From Halomonas eurihalina (lineage in GTDB: Bacteria; Pseudomonadota; Gammaproteobacteria; Pseudomonadales; Halomonadaceae): a stretch of 64,000 nucleotides of DNA. Positions 8,188 to 16,172 of this stretch are shown in pieces; positions within the stretch are counted from its first letter, which is position 1; each line of letters opens with the position of its first letter. The notes beneath the pieces were generated by a model. That model saw only the letters and a program-made list of their open reading frames with translations, did not search any database and was not told the origin of the DNA. A program made the translations under genes and the position numbers. The stretch is from positions 62,001-126,000 of the forward strand of contig NZ_VTPU01000007.1 in NCBI RefSeq assembly GCF_008274785.1, given 5' to 3'.

Positions 8188-9570
8188 TCAATGCTTGAGA
8201 TGGAAGGACTTGGGCCGGGTCAGCGTCTCGTATCCCAAGCGCGACAGCGAACAGCCGCGCCCGGATTGCTTGACGCCGGTCCAGGCCAGTTCGGGATCCA
8301 GGTAGTCACAGCGATTGGTGAAGACAGTCCCCGCTTCCAGACGCCGGGCTAATTGTTCGCCGGTGGTGATGTCGCGGGTGAAGATCGCCGCGGTCAGGCC
8401 GAAGTCGCTATCGTTCATCAGACCGATGGCCATTTCATCGGAATCCACCGGCATGATGCCCACCACCGGGCCGAAGCTCTCTTCGTGCATCACGCGCATG
8501 GAATGGTCGACGCCCGTCAGCACCTGGGGCGCCAGGTAAGCGCTTCCCGGCTCGGATAGCGGATACTCGCCGGGGTCGATCCAGGCCGTCGCGCCGGCCG
8601 CCACGGCATCTTCGATCTGGCCACGCACGAAGTCGGCGGCAGCAGGCTTGACCAATGGCCCCAGGGTGGTCGACGGGTCAGTGGGGTTGCCAAGCTTGAG
8701 CTGCCGCACCCAGGCCACGGCCCGCTCGACGAAGGCATCATGAAGGTCGCGATGCACATAGATTCGCTCGATGCCGCAGCAACTCTGGCCGGCATTGAAG
8801 AAGGCACCATCCATCACGCCCGGCACGACCGCATCAAGATCGGCATCGGCACGCACATAGGCAGGATCCTTGCCCCCCAGCTCCAGCCCGGTGGCGATGA
8901 AACGGCCCGCAGCGTTACGCTCCACCATTTCACCGCCGCCGACAGAGCCGGTGAAAGACACATGATCGATGCGCGGATCGCGAATCACCGCCTCGGTCGC
9001 CGGATGGGACAGGTGAAGATACTGGAAGACGCCTTCGGGCAGCCCCGCCGCCTCGAAGGCTTGGTGGATTCGCTCGGCACACAGCGGCGTCTGGGCGGAA
9101 TGCTTGAGAATCACGGCATTGCCGGCCATGAGCGACGGTACGATGGCATTCACCGCCGTCATGAACGGGAAGTTCCAGGGCGCGACGATGAACGACACGC
9201 CCAGCGGCTCGCGGGTGATATAGCGGGTGAAACCCGGCTTGTCGGGCAGCGTGACCGGGGCCAGCGCTTCCTCGGCCAGGGCGATCATGCCGCGGGCCCG
9301 TTCCTCGAAACCGCCGATCTCCGCACCGCCGGCGGCAATCGGCCGACCCATCTGCCATGTCAGCTCCTCAGCCAACTCGTCGCGACGGGCGACGAAGGCA
9401 TCGACCATCGCCGAACAGAAAACGGCCCGCTCGGCGATCGACGTCGCACGCCAGGAACGCTGCGCCGCCACCGCCCGTTCCAGCGCCGCATCCACCTGCG
9501 CCGCATCGGCCAGCTCACGCTCGACATACACCGAACCATCCACCGGCGAAATCGTCTGTTGTATTGCCAT
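8188..9570 (-). CDS. NAD(P)-dependent aldehyde dehydrogenase
   Basis: A 460-residue ALDH superfamily enzyme. The N-terminal NAD fold includes APWNFP (130-135) and FTGSV (206-210). The general base is Glu230 in LELGGKD, and the nucleophile is Cys264 in GQSCC. The C-terminal oligomerisation part includes EESFGPVVG. It is slightly short for the family but has all catalytic elements. In the operon it follows the ligase and precedes the alcohol dehydrogenase, so I infer it oxidises a gamma-glutamyl-aminoaldehyde to the acid (gamma-glutamylglycine if ethanolamine is the substrate). A GAGGTG ribosome site supports the ATG at 9570. Confidence 0.9.
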   Translation of the reverse strand: MAIQQTISPVDGSVYVERELADAAQVDAALERAVAAQRSWRATSIAERAVFCSAMVDAFVARRDELAEELTWQMGRPIAAGGAEIGGFEERARGMIALAEEALAPVTLPDKPGFTRYITREPLGVSFIVAPWNFPFMTAVNAIVPSLMAGNAVILKHSAQTPLCAERIHQAFEAAGLPEGVFQYLHLSHPATEAVIRDPRIDHVSFTGSVGGGEMVERNAAGRFIATGLELGGKDPAYVRADADLDAVVPGVMDGAFFNAGQSCCGIERIYVHRDLHDAFVERAVAWVRQLKLGNPTDPSTTLGPLVKPAAADFVRGQIEDAVAAGATAWIDPGEYPLSEPGSAYLAPQVLTGVDHSMRVMHEESFGPVVGIMPVDSDEMAIGLMNDSDFGLTAAIFTRDITTGEQLARRLEAGTVFTNRCDYLDPELAWTGVKQSGRGCSLSRLGYETLTRPKSFHLKH

Positions 9571-9620
9571 CTGTCGTTTTCACCTCATGACGTGGTATCT
9601 AACGAATTCCCGTGGTCCAG

Positions 9621-9735
9621 GGCCGAGTGAACGGCACCAAGGCAAGGCGGAGCAACGAGAAATCGCGGAGTTGACTGTCGTCAATGAGCAGATTTCGAGG
9701 CGCTCCAACACAGCTTTGGTGTCGTGCAGCCGGCC
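9621..9735. repeat. Palindromic intergenic element with 23-bp imperfect inverted ends
   Basis: The ends 9621-9643 and 9713-9735 are inverted copies matching at 18 of 23 positions (GGCCG...CACCAA). The interior is itself partly self-complementary. The element starts six bases past the TAG stop of the ligase gene. It could be a MITE-like repeat or a hairpin controlling operon expression. It is unlike the other two repeat families in the window in sequence. Confidence 0.6.
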
Positions 9736-9741
9736 TTTCCA

Positions 9742-11124
9742 CTAAATAATTTCGAAGTAGCGATCCAGCTCCCAATCCGTAATATGCTTGCGGAACTCCC
9801 GCTCTTCCCATTCCCGGGTTGCCGCGAAGTGCTCGACGAAGGCATCGCCGAACAGCTCCCGGGCCGCCTCGGATGCCTTGAGGCGCTGGGCCGCCTCCCA
9901 CAGGGTGCTCGGCAACGCCTGATGTGCCGGGTGCTCGAGCTCATAGGCATTGCCCTTGACCTGCTCGTCGGGTTCCAGCCGGTGCTGGATGCCGTAGAGG
10001 CCGGCGCCGATGGCGGCCGCCAGCGCAAGATACGGATTGGCATCGGCACTGCCGAGTCGATACTCGACACGCTGTGACTTGGCGCTGCCCGGAATCACTC
10101 GCAGCGCCGTGGTGCGATTCTCCACGCCCCAGGTGGCCTCGGTTGGCGCCCAGAAGCCGGGAATCAGCCGGGTGTAGCTGTTGATGGTGGGCGCGAACAT
10201 GGCCAGGAACTCCGGCATCAGCTTCTGCTGTCCGGCCACGAAATGGCGCTGCACATCGCTCATGCAATGGGGCTTGTCGGCATCGAAGAATGCCGATTCA
10301 CCGCTCTCGCGGTCGTACAGCGAGAGATGAATATGGCCGCTCTGGCCCGGATAGTCCGGCGACCACTTGGCCATGAAGGTGGCCATCAGGCCACGACGCT
10401 GGGCCCAGACCTTGGTGAAGGTCTTGAACAGCGCGCCCTTGTCGCCGGCGGCCATGGCATCGTCCACCGCCAGGGCAGCCTCGAGCACGCCGGGGCCGGT
10501 CTCGGTATGCAGCCCCTCGATGGGAAAGTCCATCTCCTGCGACAACGCCAGCAGCTCATGATAGAGCTCGCTATGCACCGAGCTGCGCAGCATCGAGTAG
10601 CCCATCATGTCCGGCGTCAGCGGCTTGAGGTCACGAAAGCCTTTCTCGCGCACCGACTCCGGCGTCTCCTGGAACATGAAGAACTCGTACTCCAGGGAGC
10701 CACTGGCTTCGTAACCCATGCCTCGCCCCTGCTCCAGCACCCGGCCGAGCAGGCCGCGCGGACAGATATCGCCAGCGGGACCGGCAAACTCGGCCAGGAA
10801 CAGCAGCATGCCGTTGCCTTCGCTGGGCATCTCGCGACAACTGTCGATGACGATCCTCAGCGGCGCGTCGGGATAGCCGGTATGCCAGCCGGTGAAGCGC
10901 ACATTGTCGTAGAGCTCGTCCTTGCTGTCCCAGCCCAGCACCACGTCGCAGAAGGCAAAACCGTCCTCCAGGGCGGAGAAGAACTTGTCGCGCTGCATGT
11001 ACTTGCCGAGCATCACGCCGTCGATGTCGAACATGCCCACCTTGACGTGACTCAGGCCGCGCTCCTCGACGATGCGCCGAGCGTCCTCTGTCGTCTTGAT
11101 GTCTCTCGCCTGCATTCGGCTCAT
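9742..11124 (-). CDS. Glutamine synthetase family protein, probable gamma-glutamyl amine (ethanolamide) synthetase
   Basis: A 460-residue GS-type ATP-dependent ligase joining the gamma-carboxyl of glutamate to an amine. The N-terminal beta-grasp part (FDIDGVMLGKYM) is followed by the catalytic barrel with EYEFFMF and ETGPGVLEAAL (metal-binding Glu), GQSGHIHLS (ATP/metal site) and NRTTALRVIPG. It belongs to the PuuA/GlnA4-like branch rather than true GlnA, and I see no adenylylation-loop motif. Context with an Eat-type permease, Fe-ADH, ALDH and amidohydrolase points to gamma-glutamylation of ethanolamine; PuuA-like use of putrescine is the alternative. The gap to the permease upstream is 66 bases. 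Confidence 0.85.
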   Translation of the reverse strand: MSRMQARDIKTTEDARRIVEERGLSHVKVGMFDIDGVMLGKYMQRDKFFSALEDGFAFCDVVLGWDSKDELYDNVRFTGWHTGYPDAPLRIVIDSCREMPSEGNGMLLFLAEFAGPAGDICPRGLLGRVLEQGRGMGYEASGSLEYEFFMFQETPESVREKGFRDLKPLTPDMMGYSMLRSSVHSELYHELLALSQEMDFPIEGLHTETGPGVLEAALAVDDAMAAGDKGALFKTFTKVWAQRRGLMATFMAKWSPDYPGQSGHIHLSLYDRESGESAFFDADKPHCMSDVQRHFVAGQQKLMPEFLAMFAPTINSYTRLIPGFWAPTEATWGVENRTTALRVIPGSAKSQRVEYRLGSADANPYLALAAAIGAGLYGIQHRLEPDEQVKGNAYELEHPAHQALPSTLWEAAQRLKASEAARELFGDAFVEHFAATREWEEREFRKHITDWELDRYFEII

Positions 11125-11190
11125 CGTTCCATCCTCATCGGCTACATTGTTTTTGGCATCACCCTTGGCAACCCGCCGGTTGCATCGGAT

Positions 11191-12660
11191 TCAGACGCTA
11201 TCGGGTGTGCTCTCGGCCCGTGCATCGAGTTCTCGCTCGGCCAGGGCGATCGCCTCGAACTCCTCCTCCGGCGCCTGGGCCACCAGGTGATGGCGGCTAT
11301 AGAAGCCGAAGTAGGCCAGCATGATGGCGTAGAACACCGCCGACCACAGTGCCGCCTCGACGCTGACCACGAATGTCGAGAGGAAGGCGACGATGGCCAG
11401 CACGAAGGCCACGCCCGAGGTCAGGACGCCGCCCGGCGTGCGATAGGGACGTTCGAGTTCAGGCTCGCGGCGACGCAGCAGGATATGCGAGAGCGTCATC
11501 ATGGCGTAGGAGATGGTGGCACCGAAGACCGCCATGGTGATCATCAAGTCGCCCTTGCCGGTGAGCGAGAGCAGAAAGCCAATGACACCGGGCACGATCA
11601 GCGCCAGGAACGGCACCTTGCGACCACCGGTGACCGACAGCCAGCGAGGCAGATAACCGGCTCGGGACAACGCGAAGGTCTGGCGTGAATAGCCATAGAT
11701 GATCGAGAAGAAGGACGCTATCAGCCCGGCCAGGCCGACCAGGTTGACGAACCCCGCCGCCCAGGAGTCGGCGCCATACACCGCCTGAAGGGCCCCGACC
11801 AGCGGCGCGGCGTGCTCGCTCATCGCCGCGGCGCCGGCGCCGCCGGGTGCCAACAGCAGCACGCAGGCACCGAACACCAGCAGCACCAGCATGGCCGTGA
11901 TGATGCCGCGCGGCATGTCGCGTCCCGGGTCGCCGGCCTCCTCGGCGGCCAAGGGAACGCCCTCCACGGCCAGGAACAGCCAGATCGCGAACGGCAAGGC
12001 TCCCCAGATACCGATGAACCCTTCGGGCAGAAAGGTCGAGGCCCCCAGAGCGCCGGTATTGACCGAGATATCGAACAGATTGGCAGGATCGAAGTGCGGC
12101 AACATGCCGACCACAAAGACCAGGATGGCGATGACCGCCAGGGCGGTGATCCCCATCATGATCTTCAGTGCCTCACCGGCCCCCCACAGATGAATGCCGA
12201 CGAAGACGGCATAGAAGACGGCGTAGACCAGCGGACCATTGAGGCCGATCAATTCGTTGACGTAGCCGCCGATGAAGATCGCGATGGCCGCCGGCGCAAT
12301 GGCGTACTCGAGCAGTATCGCCGTGCCGGTGACATAACCTCCCCAGGGACCGAAGGCACGGCGGGCAAAACTGTAGCCGCCGCCGGCGGTGGGCAGGGAG
12401 GAGGAGAGTTCGGCGATCGACAACACCATGGCCGTGTACATGATCGCCATCAGGATGGTCGCCACCAGCATGCCGCCGAAGCCACCAGCCGCCAGGCCAA
12501 AGTTCCAGCCGGCATAGTCGCCGGAGATCACATAGGAAACACCGAGGCTGGCCAGCAGGATCCAGCCGGCCGCCCCCTTCTTCAACTTGCGCTTGTCGAG
12601 ATAGGCCTCGTCAACCGATTCATAGTCCACCGAGGCCGTGGACGTGCGGGAATGGCTCAT
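11191..12660 (-). CDS. APC-family permease, ethanolamine permease (Eat) type
   Basis: A 489-residue inner-membrane transporter with about twelve helices. The N-terminal region strongly resembles ethanolamine permeases (Eat, APC subfamily 2.A.3.5): VSYVISGDYAGWNFGLAAGG near residues 35-55, then AELSSSLPTAGGGYSFARR. I start at ATG 12660, with a GGGGGT ribosome site, rather than 17 codons upstream. As first gene of the operon it would import the amine that the ligase, two dehydrogenases and hydrolase then degrade. It is the best substrate clue in the cluster. A palindrome at 12695-12726 lies just upstream. Confidence 0.86.
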   Translation of the reverse strand: MSHSRTSTASVDYESVDEAYLDKRKLKKGAAGWILLASLGVSYVISGDYAGWNFGLAAGGFGGMLVATILMAIMYTAMVLSIAELSSSLPTAGGGYSFARRAFGPWGGYVTGTAILLEYAIAPAAIAIFIGGYVNELIGLNGPLVYAVFYAVFVGIHLWGAGEALKIMMGITALAVIAILVFVVGMLPHFDPANLFDISVNTGALGASTFLPEGFIGIWGALPFAIWLFLAVEGVPLAAEEAGDPGRDMPRGIITAMLVLLVFGACVLLLAPGGAGAAAMSEHAAPLVGALQAVYGADSWAAGFVNLVGLAGLIASFFSIIYGYSRQTFALSRAGYLPRWLSVTGGRKVPFLALIVPGVIGFLLSLTGKGDLMITMAVFGATISYAMMTLSHILLRRREPELERPYRTPGGVLTSGVAFVLAIVAFLSTFVVSVEAALWSAVFYAIMLAYFGFYSRHHLVAQAPEEEFEAIALAERELDARAESTPDSV

Positions 12661-12694
12661 TCTGAATACCCCCAACGCTTGTCTTGTCATTGTT

Positions 12695-12726
12695 ATTAAC
12701 CCGGCAAGCATTCATGTCGGGTTAAT
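12695..12726. promoter_or_regulatory. Inverted repeat upstream of the permease operon
   Basis: ATTAACCCGGC (12695-12705) and GTCGGGTTAAT (12716-12726) form an 11-bp inverted repeat with one mismatch and a 10-base spacer, 35 bases upstream of the permease start. It could be an operator for the operon, perhaps for the LysR protein encoded next door, or a leader hairpin. Confidence 0.5.
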
Positions 12727-12859
12727 CGCGGCACAGGGATGTGCCGCCGCCGGACGGCAGGCCGGCGCGAGCCCGCATCACGCCAGCAGATTCACACATC
12801 TGTGCCAGCGTGGGGTGGGCGAATATCAAAGCGATCAGGATGATCGTTTTGATTGCCAT
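12722..12859 (-). CDS. Possible small secreted peptide of 45 residues (doubtful)
   Basis: A short frame encodes a peptide starting MAIKTIILIALIF, followed by HPTLAQ, which looks like a signal peptide with cleavage after LAQ. About 25 mature residues with two cysteines follow. It has no visible ribosome site and I recognise no family. It lies on the same strand as, and 61 bases upstream of, the permease gene. The rest of the gap from 12860 to 13062 shows no gene; it is presumably promoter sequence. Confidence 0.25.
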   Translation of the reverse strand: MAIKTIILIALIFAHPTLAQMCESAGVMRARAGLPSGGGTSLCRD

Positions 12860-13062
12860 GTTAATAGCGCGGCGTTCCCGCCCACCGGGTCGTGGTTCGT
12901 CACGCGTCCTGGCAGTCTGGTGCGGGCTTGAGTCGGGGAGCAAGCAGCATCGGTGTGGCTGACCGATGAACTATAGGTAAAAGTGATAATGCACTCGTCG
13001 CAGGCACTCTGACGAGCGATACGCACCATGTCGGCGCATCGTGAAGGCACCGCACAGTGTGA

Positions 13063-14022
13063 CTAGTGTCCTGTCCTGACCTCGGACACCAGCCAGGGAA
13101 GATGTCGGCGCAACTCGCCCGTGAAACGCTGGTCGAGCAACTGGCGCCCGTCCCTGGCAAGCTGGGCGGGTAGATCTCCCAACTCGTCGCGACGCGACAC
13201 CAGCGTCAGGTCGCGTCGCAACGGCGGGGTCGGCAACGGCTCGACGCGCAGGGCGAGCCGGTCGAGGCCCGCCTGGAAGAGACAGAGCGGCGTGGTGATC
13301 GTCCAGCCGCTCCCCGCCCCGACAAGACTGAGCAGCGCGAAGGTGTTGTCGATATACAGCCGGGCCGGCAACTCCAGGCGATTGAGCCGCAGGTGGCGCT
13401 CGATGGTCTGCCCGATCAGCGACTGGGCGGTATAACGCACGAAATCCATCTGACGCGCCAGCCAGCGCAGATTGTCCACCGGCCCCGTCCAGTCGGCGGG
13501 CAGGACGAGGACGAAGGGTTCGCCGAGGATGGCATGGCGCTCCAGGCCATCGTAATTTTCGAGACGGTCGTCCGAGATGATGATGTCGACGTGCCGGGTC
13601 AGCAGCGAGTGGCCATGCATGTGCGACAGGCCGGTGGTCAGGCTGTAGTCGCTGGTATGGCGTCGAATTACCTCGATCAGCGGCTGGCCCACGGCAGTGG
13701 CCAGGGAATCCACCAGCGCCATGCGTACCTGGTGCAGGCGCCCGAAAGAACCGGACTGGAGTTCGCGCCGAGTATGGCGCGCCTCGTGCAGCAGCCGCTT
13801 GGCGCGATCATAGAAGAAGCGGCCGGCGCCGGTGGGCTCCAGCGGCCTGGAGTGTCGATCCAGCAGGATCATGCCCAAGCCTTCCTCGAGGTTGGCGAGA
13901 CTCTGTGACACCGAGGATTGCTTGAGTCCGAGGTACTCGGCAGCAGCGGTCTGGCTACCGCGTTCCAGCGTCTCGACGAAGATCTCCATGCTGCGCAGGT
14001 CGAACCCGAAGCCGCTTCGCAT
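13063..14022 (-). CDS. LysR-family transcriptional regulator
   Basis: A 319-residue LysR regulator. The N-terminal winged helix (residues about 9-68: MEIFVETLERGSQTAAAEYLGLKQ, then VSQSLANLEEGLG) is followed by a periplasmic-binding-protein-like effector domain. It is transcribed in the same direction as the ethanolamine-type operon, about 400 bases upstream, so it is a candidate regulator of that operon, but nothing in the sequence proves it. The downstream neighbour on the other side is the yeiE-like gene 60 bases away, also on the minus strand. An AGGGAGAG site precedes the ATG. Confidence 0.88.
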   Translation of the reverse strand: MRSGFGFDLRSMEIFVETLERGSQTAAAEYLGLKQSSVSQSLANLEEGLGMILLDRHSRPLEPTGAGRFFYDRAKRLLHEARHTRRELQSGSFGRLHQVRMALVDSLATAVGQPLIEVIRRHTSDYSLTTGLSHMHGHSLLTRHVDIIISDDRLENYDGLERHAILGEPFVLVLPADWTGPVDNLRWLARQMDFVRYTAQSLIGQTIERHLRLNRLELPARLYIDNTFALLSLVGAGSGWTITTPLCLFQAGLDRLALRVEPLPTPPLRRDLTLVSRRDELGDLPAQLARDGRQLLDQRFTGELRRHLPWLVSEVRTGH

Positions 14023-14082
14023 CCCGTCTCTCCCTTGTCCTGGTCGGCCAACAGCATGCCATAGCGACGCGCTGCGGGCGCG

Positions 14083-14979
14083 TCACGACGGCGTCGACTC
14101 GACGAGGAACACCTTGAAGGCCTGCCATAACGGGCTTCGATAGCGCTCGGGATGCCAGACCAGCGAGAAGGTCCGGCGCAGCGACAGTTCGCTGCCGAGT
14201 GCCACCAGTTCGCCCCGCTCGAGTTCGCCTGCCACGCTCAAGCGTGACAGGCAGCCAAGTCCCAGGCCGGCGCGCACGGCCTGCTTGATGGCCTCGTGCT
14301 GCCCCAGCTCCATGCGCCCCTTGGGAAGAAGGTTGCGGTCTCGCATCGCCCGCTCGAAGACCGAGCGGGTGCCAGACCCCGACTCACGCAGGATCCAATC
14401 CGCCTCGCCCAAAGCCTCGTCGTCGAGCCATTCTCGCTCCGCCAGGGGGTGATTCGGTGCGGCGACGATAACCAGCCGATCCTCGCACCAAGCCTCGCTG
14501 GCCAACCGAGGCTCGCGGCATTCCCCCTCGATCAGCCCCAGGTCCGCTTCCAGGCGCAGGACATCGGTGATGACCTCGAAGGTGTTGCGCAACTTGAGGC
14601 GCAGGTCCACCGCCGGATGACGTTCGCTGAAGCGACCGGCCAGGCCGGGCAGCAAGTAAGTGCCCACGGTGGCACTGGCCGAAACGCTCAGTGCCCCATG
14701 CAGCGCTCCCTCGGGCTCCCGGGCGGTCGCCACGAAATCCGCGACGCCCTCCAGCAGTTCCTCCGCCCGCGGCATCATTCGACGCCCCAACTCATTGAGC
14801 AACAGGCGGCGACCGGGACGCTCGAACAACGCCACCCCAAGCTGCCGCTCGAGATCGGACAACGCCTGGCTGGTCGCCGACTGCGACAAGCTCAGCGATT
14901 CCGCCGCCGCGCTCACCGTGCCCAACCGCGCCACCGTGACAAAGACTTGCAGTTGTCGAAAACTCACCGCGGGCGTCAT
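14083..14979 (-). CDS. yeiE: LysR-family regulator, YeiE-like
   Basis: A 298-residue LysR protein close to YeiE. The helix-turn-helix spans about residues 8-65 (FRQLQVFVTVARLGTVSAAA, then SLSQSATSQALSDLERQLG), followed by a CysB-like substrate domain. I start it at ATG 14979; the open frame continues 131 codons upstream but that part is antisense to the neighbouring yeiH and not real. It is divergent from yeiH with about 100 bases between starts, the arrangement seen in E. coli, so it probably regulates yeiH. YeiE has been linked to sulfite responses in enterobacteria; the same role here is inference. Confidence 0.85.
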   Translation of the reverse strand: MTPAVSFRQLQVFVTVARLGTVSAAAESLSLSQSATSQALSDLERQLGVALFERPGRRLLLNELGRRMMPRAEELLEGVADFVATAREPEGALHGALSVSASATVGTYLLPGLAGRFSERHPAVDLRLKLRNTFEVITDVLRLEADLGLIEGECREPRLASEAWCEDRLVIVAAPNHPLAEREWLDDEALGEADWILRESGSGTRSVFERAMRDRNLLPKGRMELGQHEAIKQAVRAGLGLGCLSRLSVAGELERGELVALGSELSLRRTFSLVWHPERYRSPLWQAFKVFLVESTPS

Positions 14980-15079
14980 ATCGGTTTTTCCGAAAAGAAG
15001 ATTCGTTATTAACTGATAACCAGATGAGCTATTAGCGCATAGGATGCTCGGCAGACACAACGTCGTCGAGGAATCCAGC

Positions 15080-16072
15080 ATGTGGCAAGGCCTGTTGATA
15101 TGCGCCGCCCTCACTACCGCCGGCTTCAGCCTGGTACGGCTACCCGGTCTCGCCGAGAGCGGGGTCAGCCCGCTGGTCGTGGCGCTGTTGCTCGGCATCC
15201 TGACGGGCAACCTGCCACTGGCGCGCCGACTCGAACACGCTGGCCCCGGTCTGGCCTTTGCCACCCGCTGGCTGCTGCGCGGCGGTATCGTGTTGTTCGG
15301 CCTGTCGCTGACCCTGCAGCAGATCGTCGCCCTGGGCCCCAAGGTTCTGCTGCTGGATGCGCTGGTGATCACCGGCGTGCTGACGGCGGGCTACGTGATC
15401 GGCACGCGCGTGCTGGGCATGGATCGCGAGACGACGCTGCTGACCAGCGCCGGTAGCGCCATCTGTGGTGCCGCCGCGGTACTGGCCACCGAATCGACCA
15501 TTCGCTCGCGTCCCGCCGCCACGGCCATGGCCGTAGCTACCGTGGTGCTGTTCGGCTCGCTGGCAATGCTGCTCTACCCGCTGCTCTATCCGCTGCTGGG
15601 CATGGACGAAGGCCTCTACGGCATCTATATCGGGGCCACCATTCACGAGGTCGCCCAGGTCGTGGCCGCCGGCGAGGCGGTGGGTCCCGAGGCCCTGGCC
15701 AATGCGGTGATCGTCAAGCTGGTGCGGGTCATGCTGCTGGTGCCTTTCCTGCTGATCGTCGGCCAATGGTGGCTACGCCGTCACACGCCCGCCGAAGGCA
15801 GAGCACAAGGCGGCCTGGTGATTCCCTGGTTCGCCTTCGGTTTCATGGCCATGGTGATGTTCAACAGCCTGGTCGACCTGCCCGCTCCGCTGCACGACGC
15901 TCTGGTGCTGGCCGGCCAGGTCGCGCTGACCATGGCCATGGCCGCCCTGGGTTTCGAAACGCGGCTGGAGAAGCTGCGCGCCCTGGGCATTCGCCCTTTC
16001 CTGCTGGCGCTGACCCTGTTCGTGCTGCTGATCGGTGGTGGCTGGATCGCCAGCAATCTGCTGATGGGGTGA
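15080..16072 (+). CDS. yeiH: YeiH family putative sulfate/sulfur-compound exporter
   Basis: A 330-residue inner-membrane protein of the YeiH family (UPF0324, conserved hypothetical 698) with about ten helices. Recognisable segments are LLLGILTGNLPL, LRGGIVLFGLSLTLQQI and GSAICGAAAVLATE. The ATG at 15080 has a GAGGA site and starts directly with the first membrane segment; an ATG twelve codons upstream is weaker. The family is annotated as sulfate exporter-like, without firm biochemical proof. Its divergent partner is yeiE. A strong bidirectional terminator follows. Confidence 0.85.
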   Translation: MWQGLLICAALTTAGFSLVRLPGLAESGVSPLVVALLLGILTGNLPLARRLEHAGPGLAFATRWLLRGGIVLFGLSLTLQQIVALGPKVLLLDALVITGVLTAGYVIGTRVLGMDRETTLLTSAGSAICGAAAVLATESTIRSRPAATAMAVATVVLFGSLAMLLYPLLYPLLGMDEGLYGIYIGATIHEVAQVVAAGEAVGPEALANAVIVKLVRVMLLVPFLLIVGQWWLRRHTPAEGRAQGGLVIPWFAFGFMAMVMFNSLVDLPAPLHDALVLAGQVALTMAMAALGFETRLEKLRALGIRPFLLALTLFVLLIGGGWIASNLLMG

Positions 16073-16113
16073 AGAGATAAGAAAGAAGAGCGAAGAGAAT
16101 GGGCGTGAGGAGG

Positions 16114-16152
16114 TACGACAAGGCCGCGTCCAGTGGACGCGGCCTTGTCGTA
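16114..16152. terminator. Bidirectional terminator between yeiH and purK
   Basis: A perfect 18-bp stem (16114-16131 with 16135-16152) with a 3-base loop lies between the convergent yeiH and purK genes, 42 and 21 bases from their stops. Perfect symmetry suggests it serves both strands. Confidence 0.85.
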
Positions 16153-16172
16153 TCGGCCGATGAGACCGGATG

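Noticed and set aside
8027-8191. N-terminal extension of the iron alcohol dehydrogenase
   Set aside because: The extra 55 codons run through the repeat-rich gap and have no Fe-ADH similarity.
10243-11688. A 481-codon open frame on the plus strand
   Set aside because: It runs antisense across two well supported genes (ligase and permease).
14980-15372. N-terminal extension of the YeiE-like frame
   Set aside because: The extra 131 codons are antisense to yeiH and lack LysR similarity; the helix-turn-helix starts just after ATG 14979.
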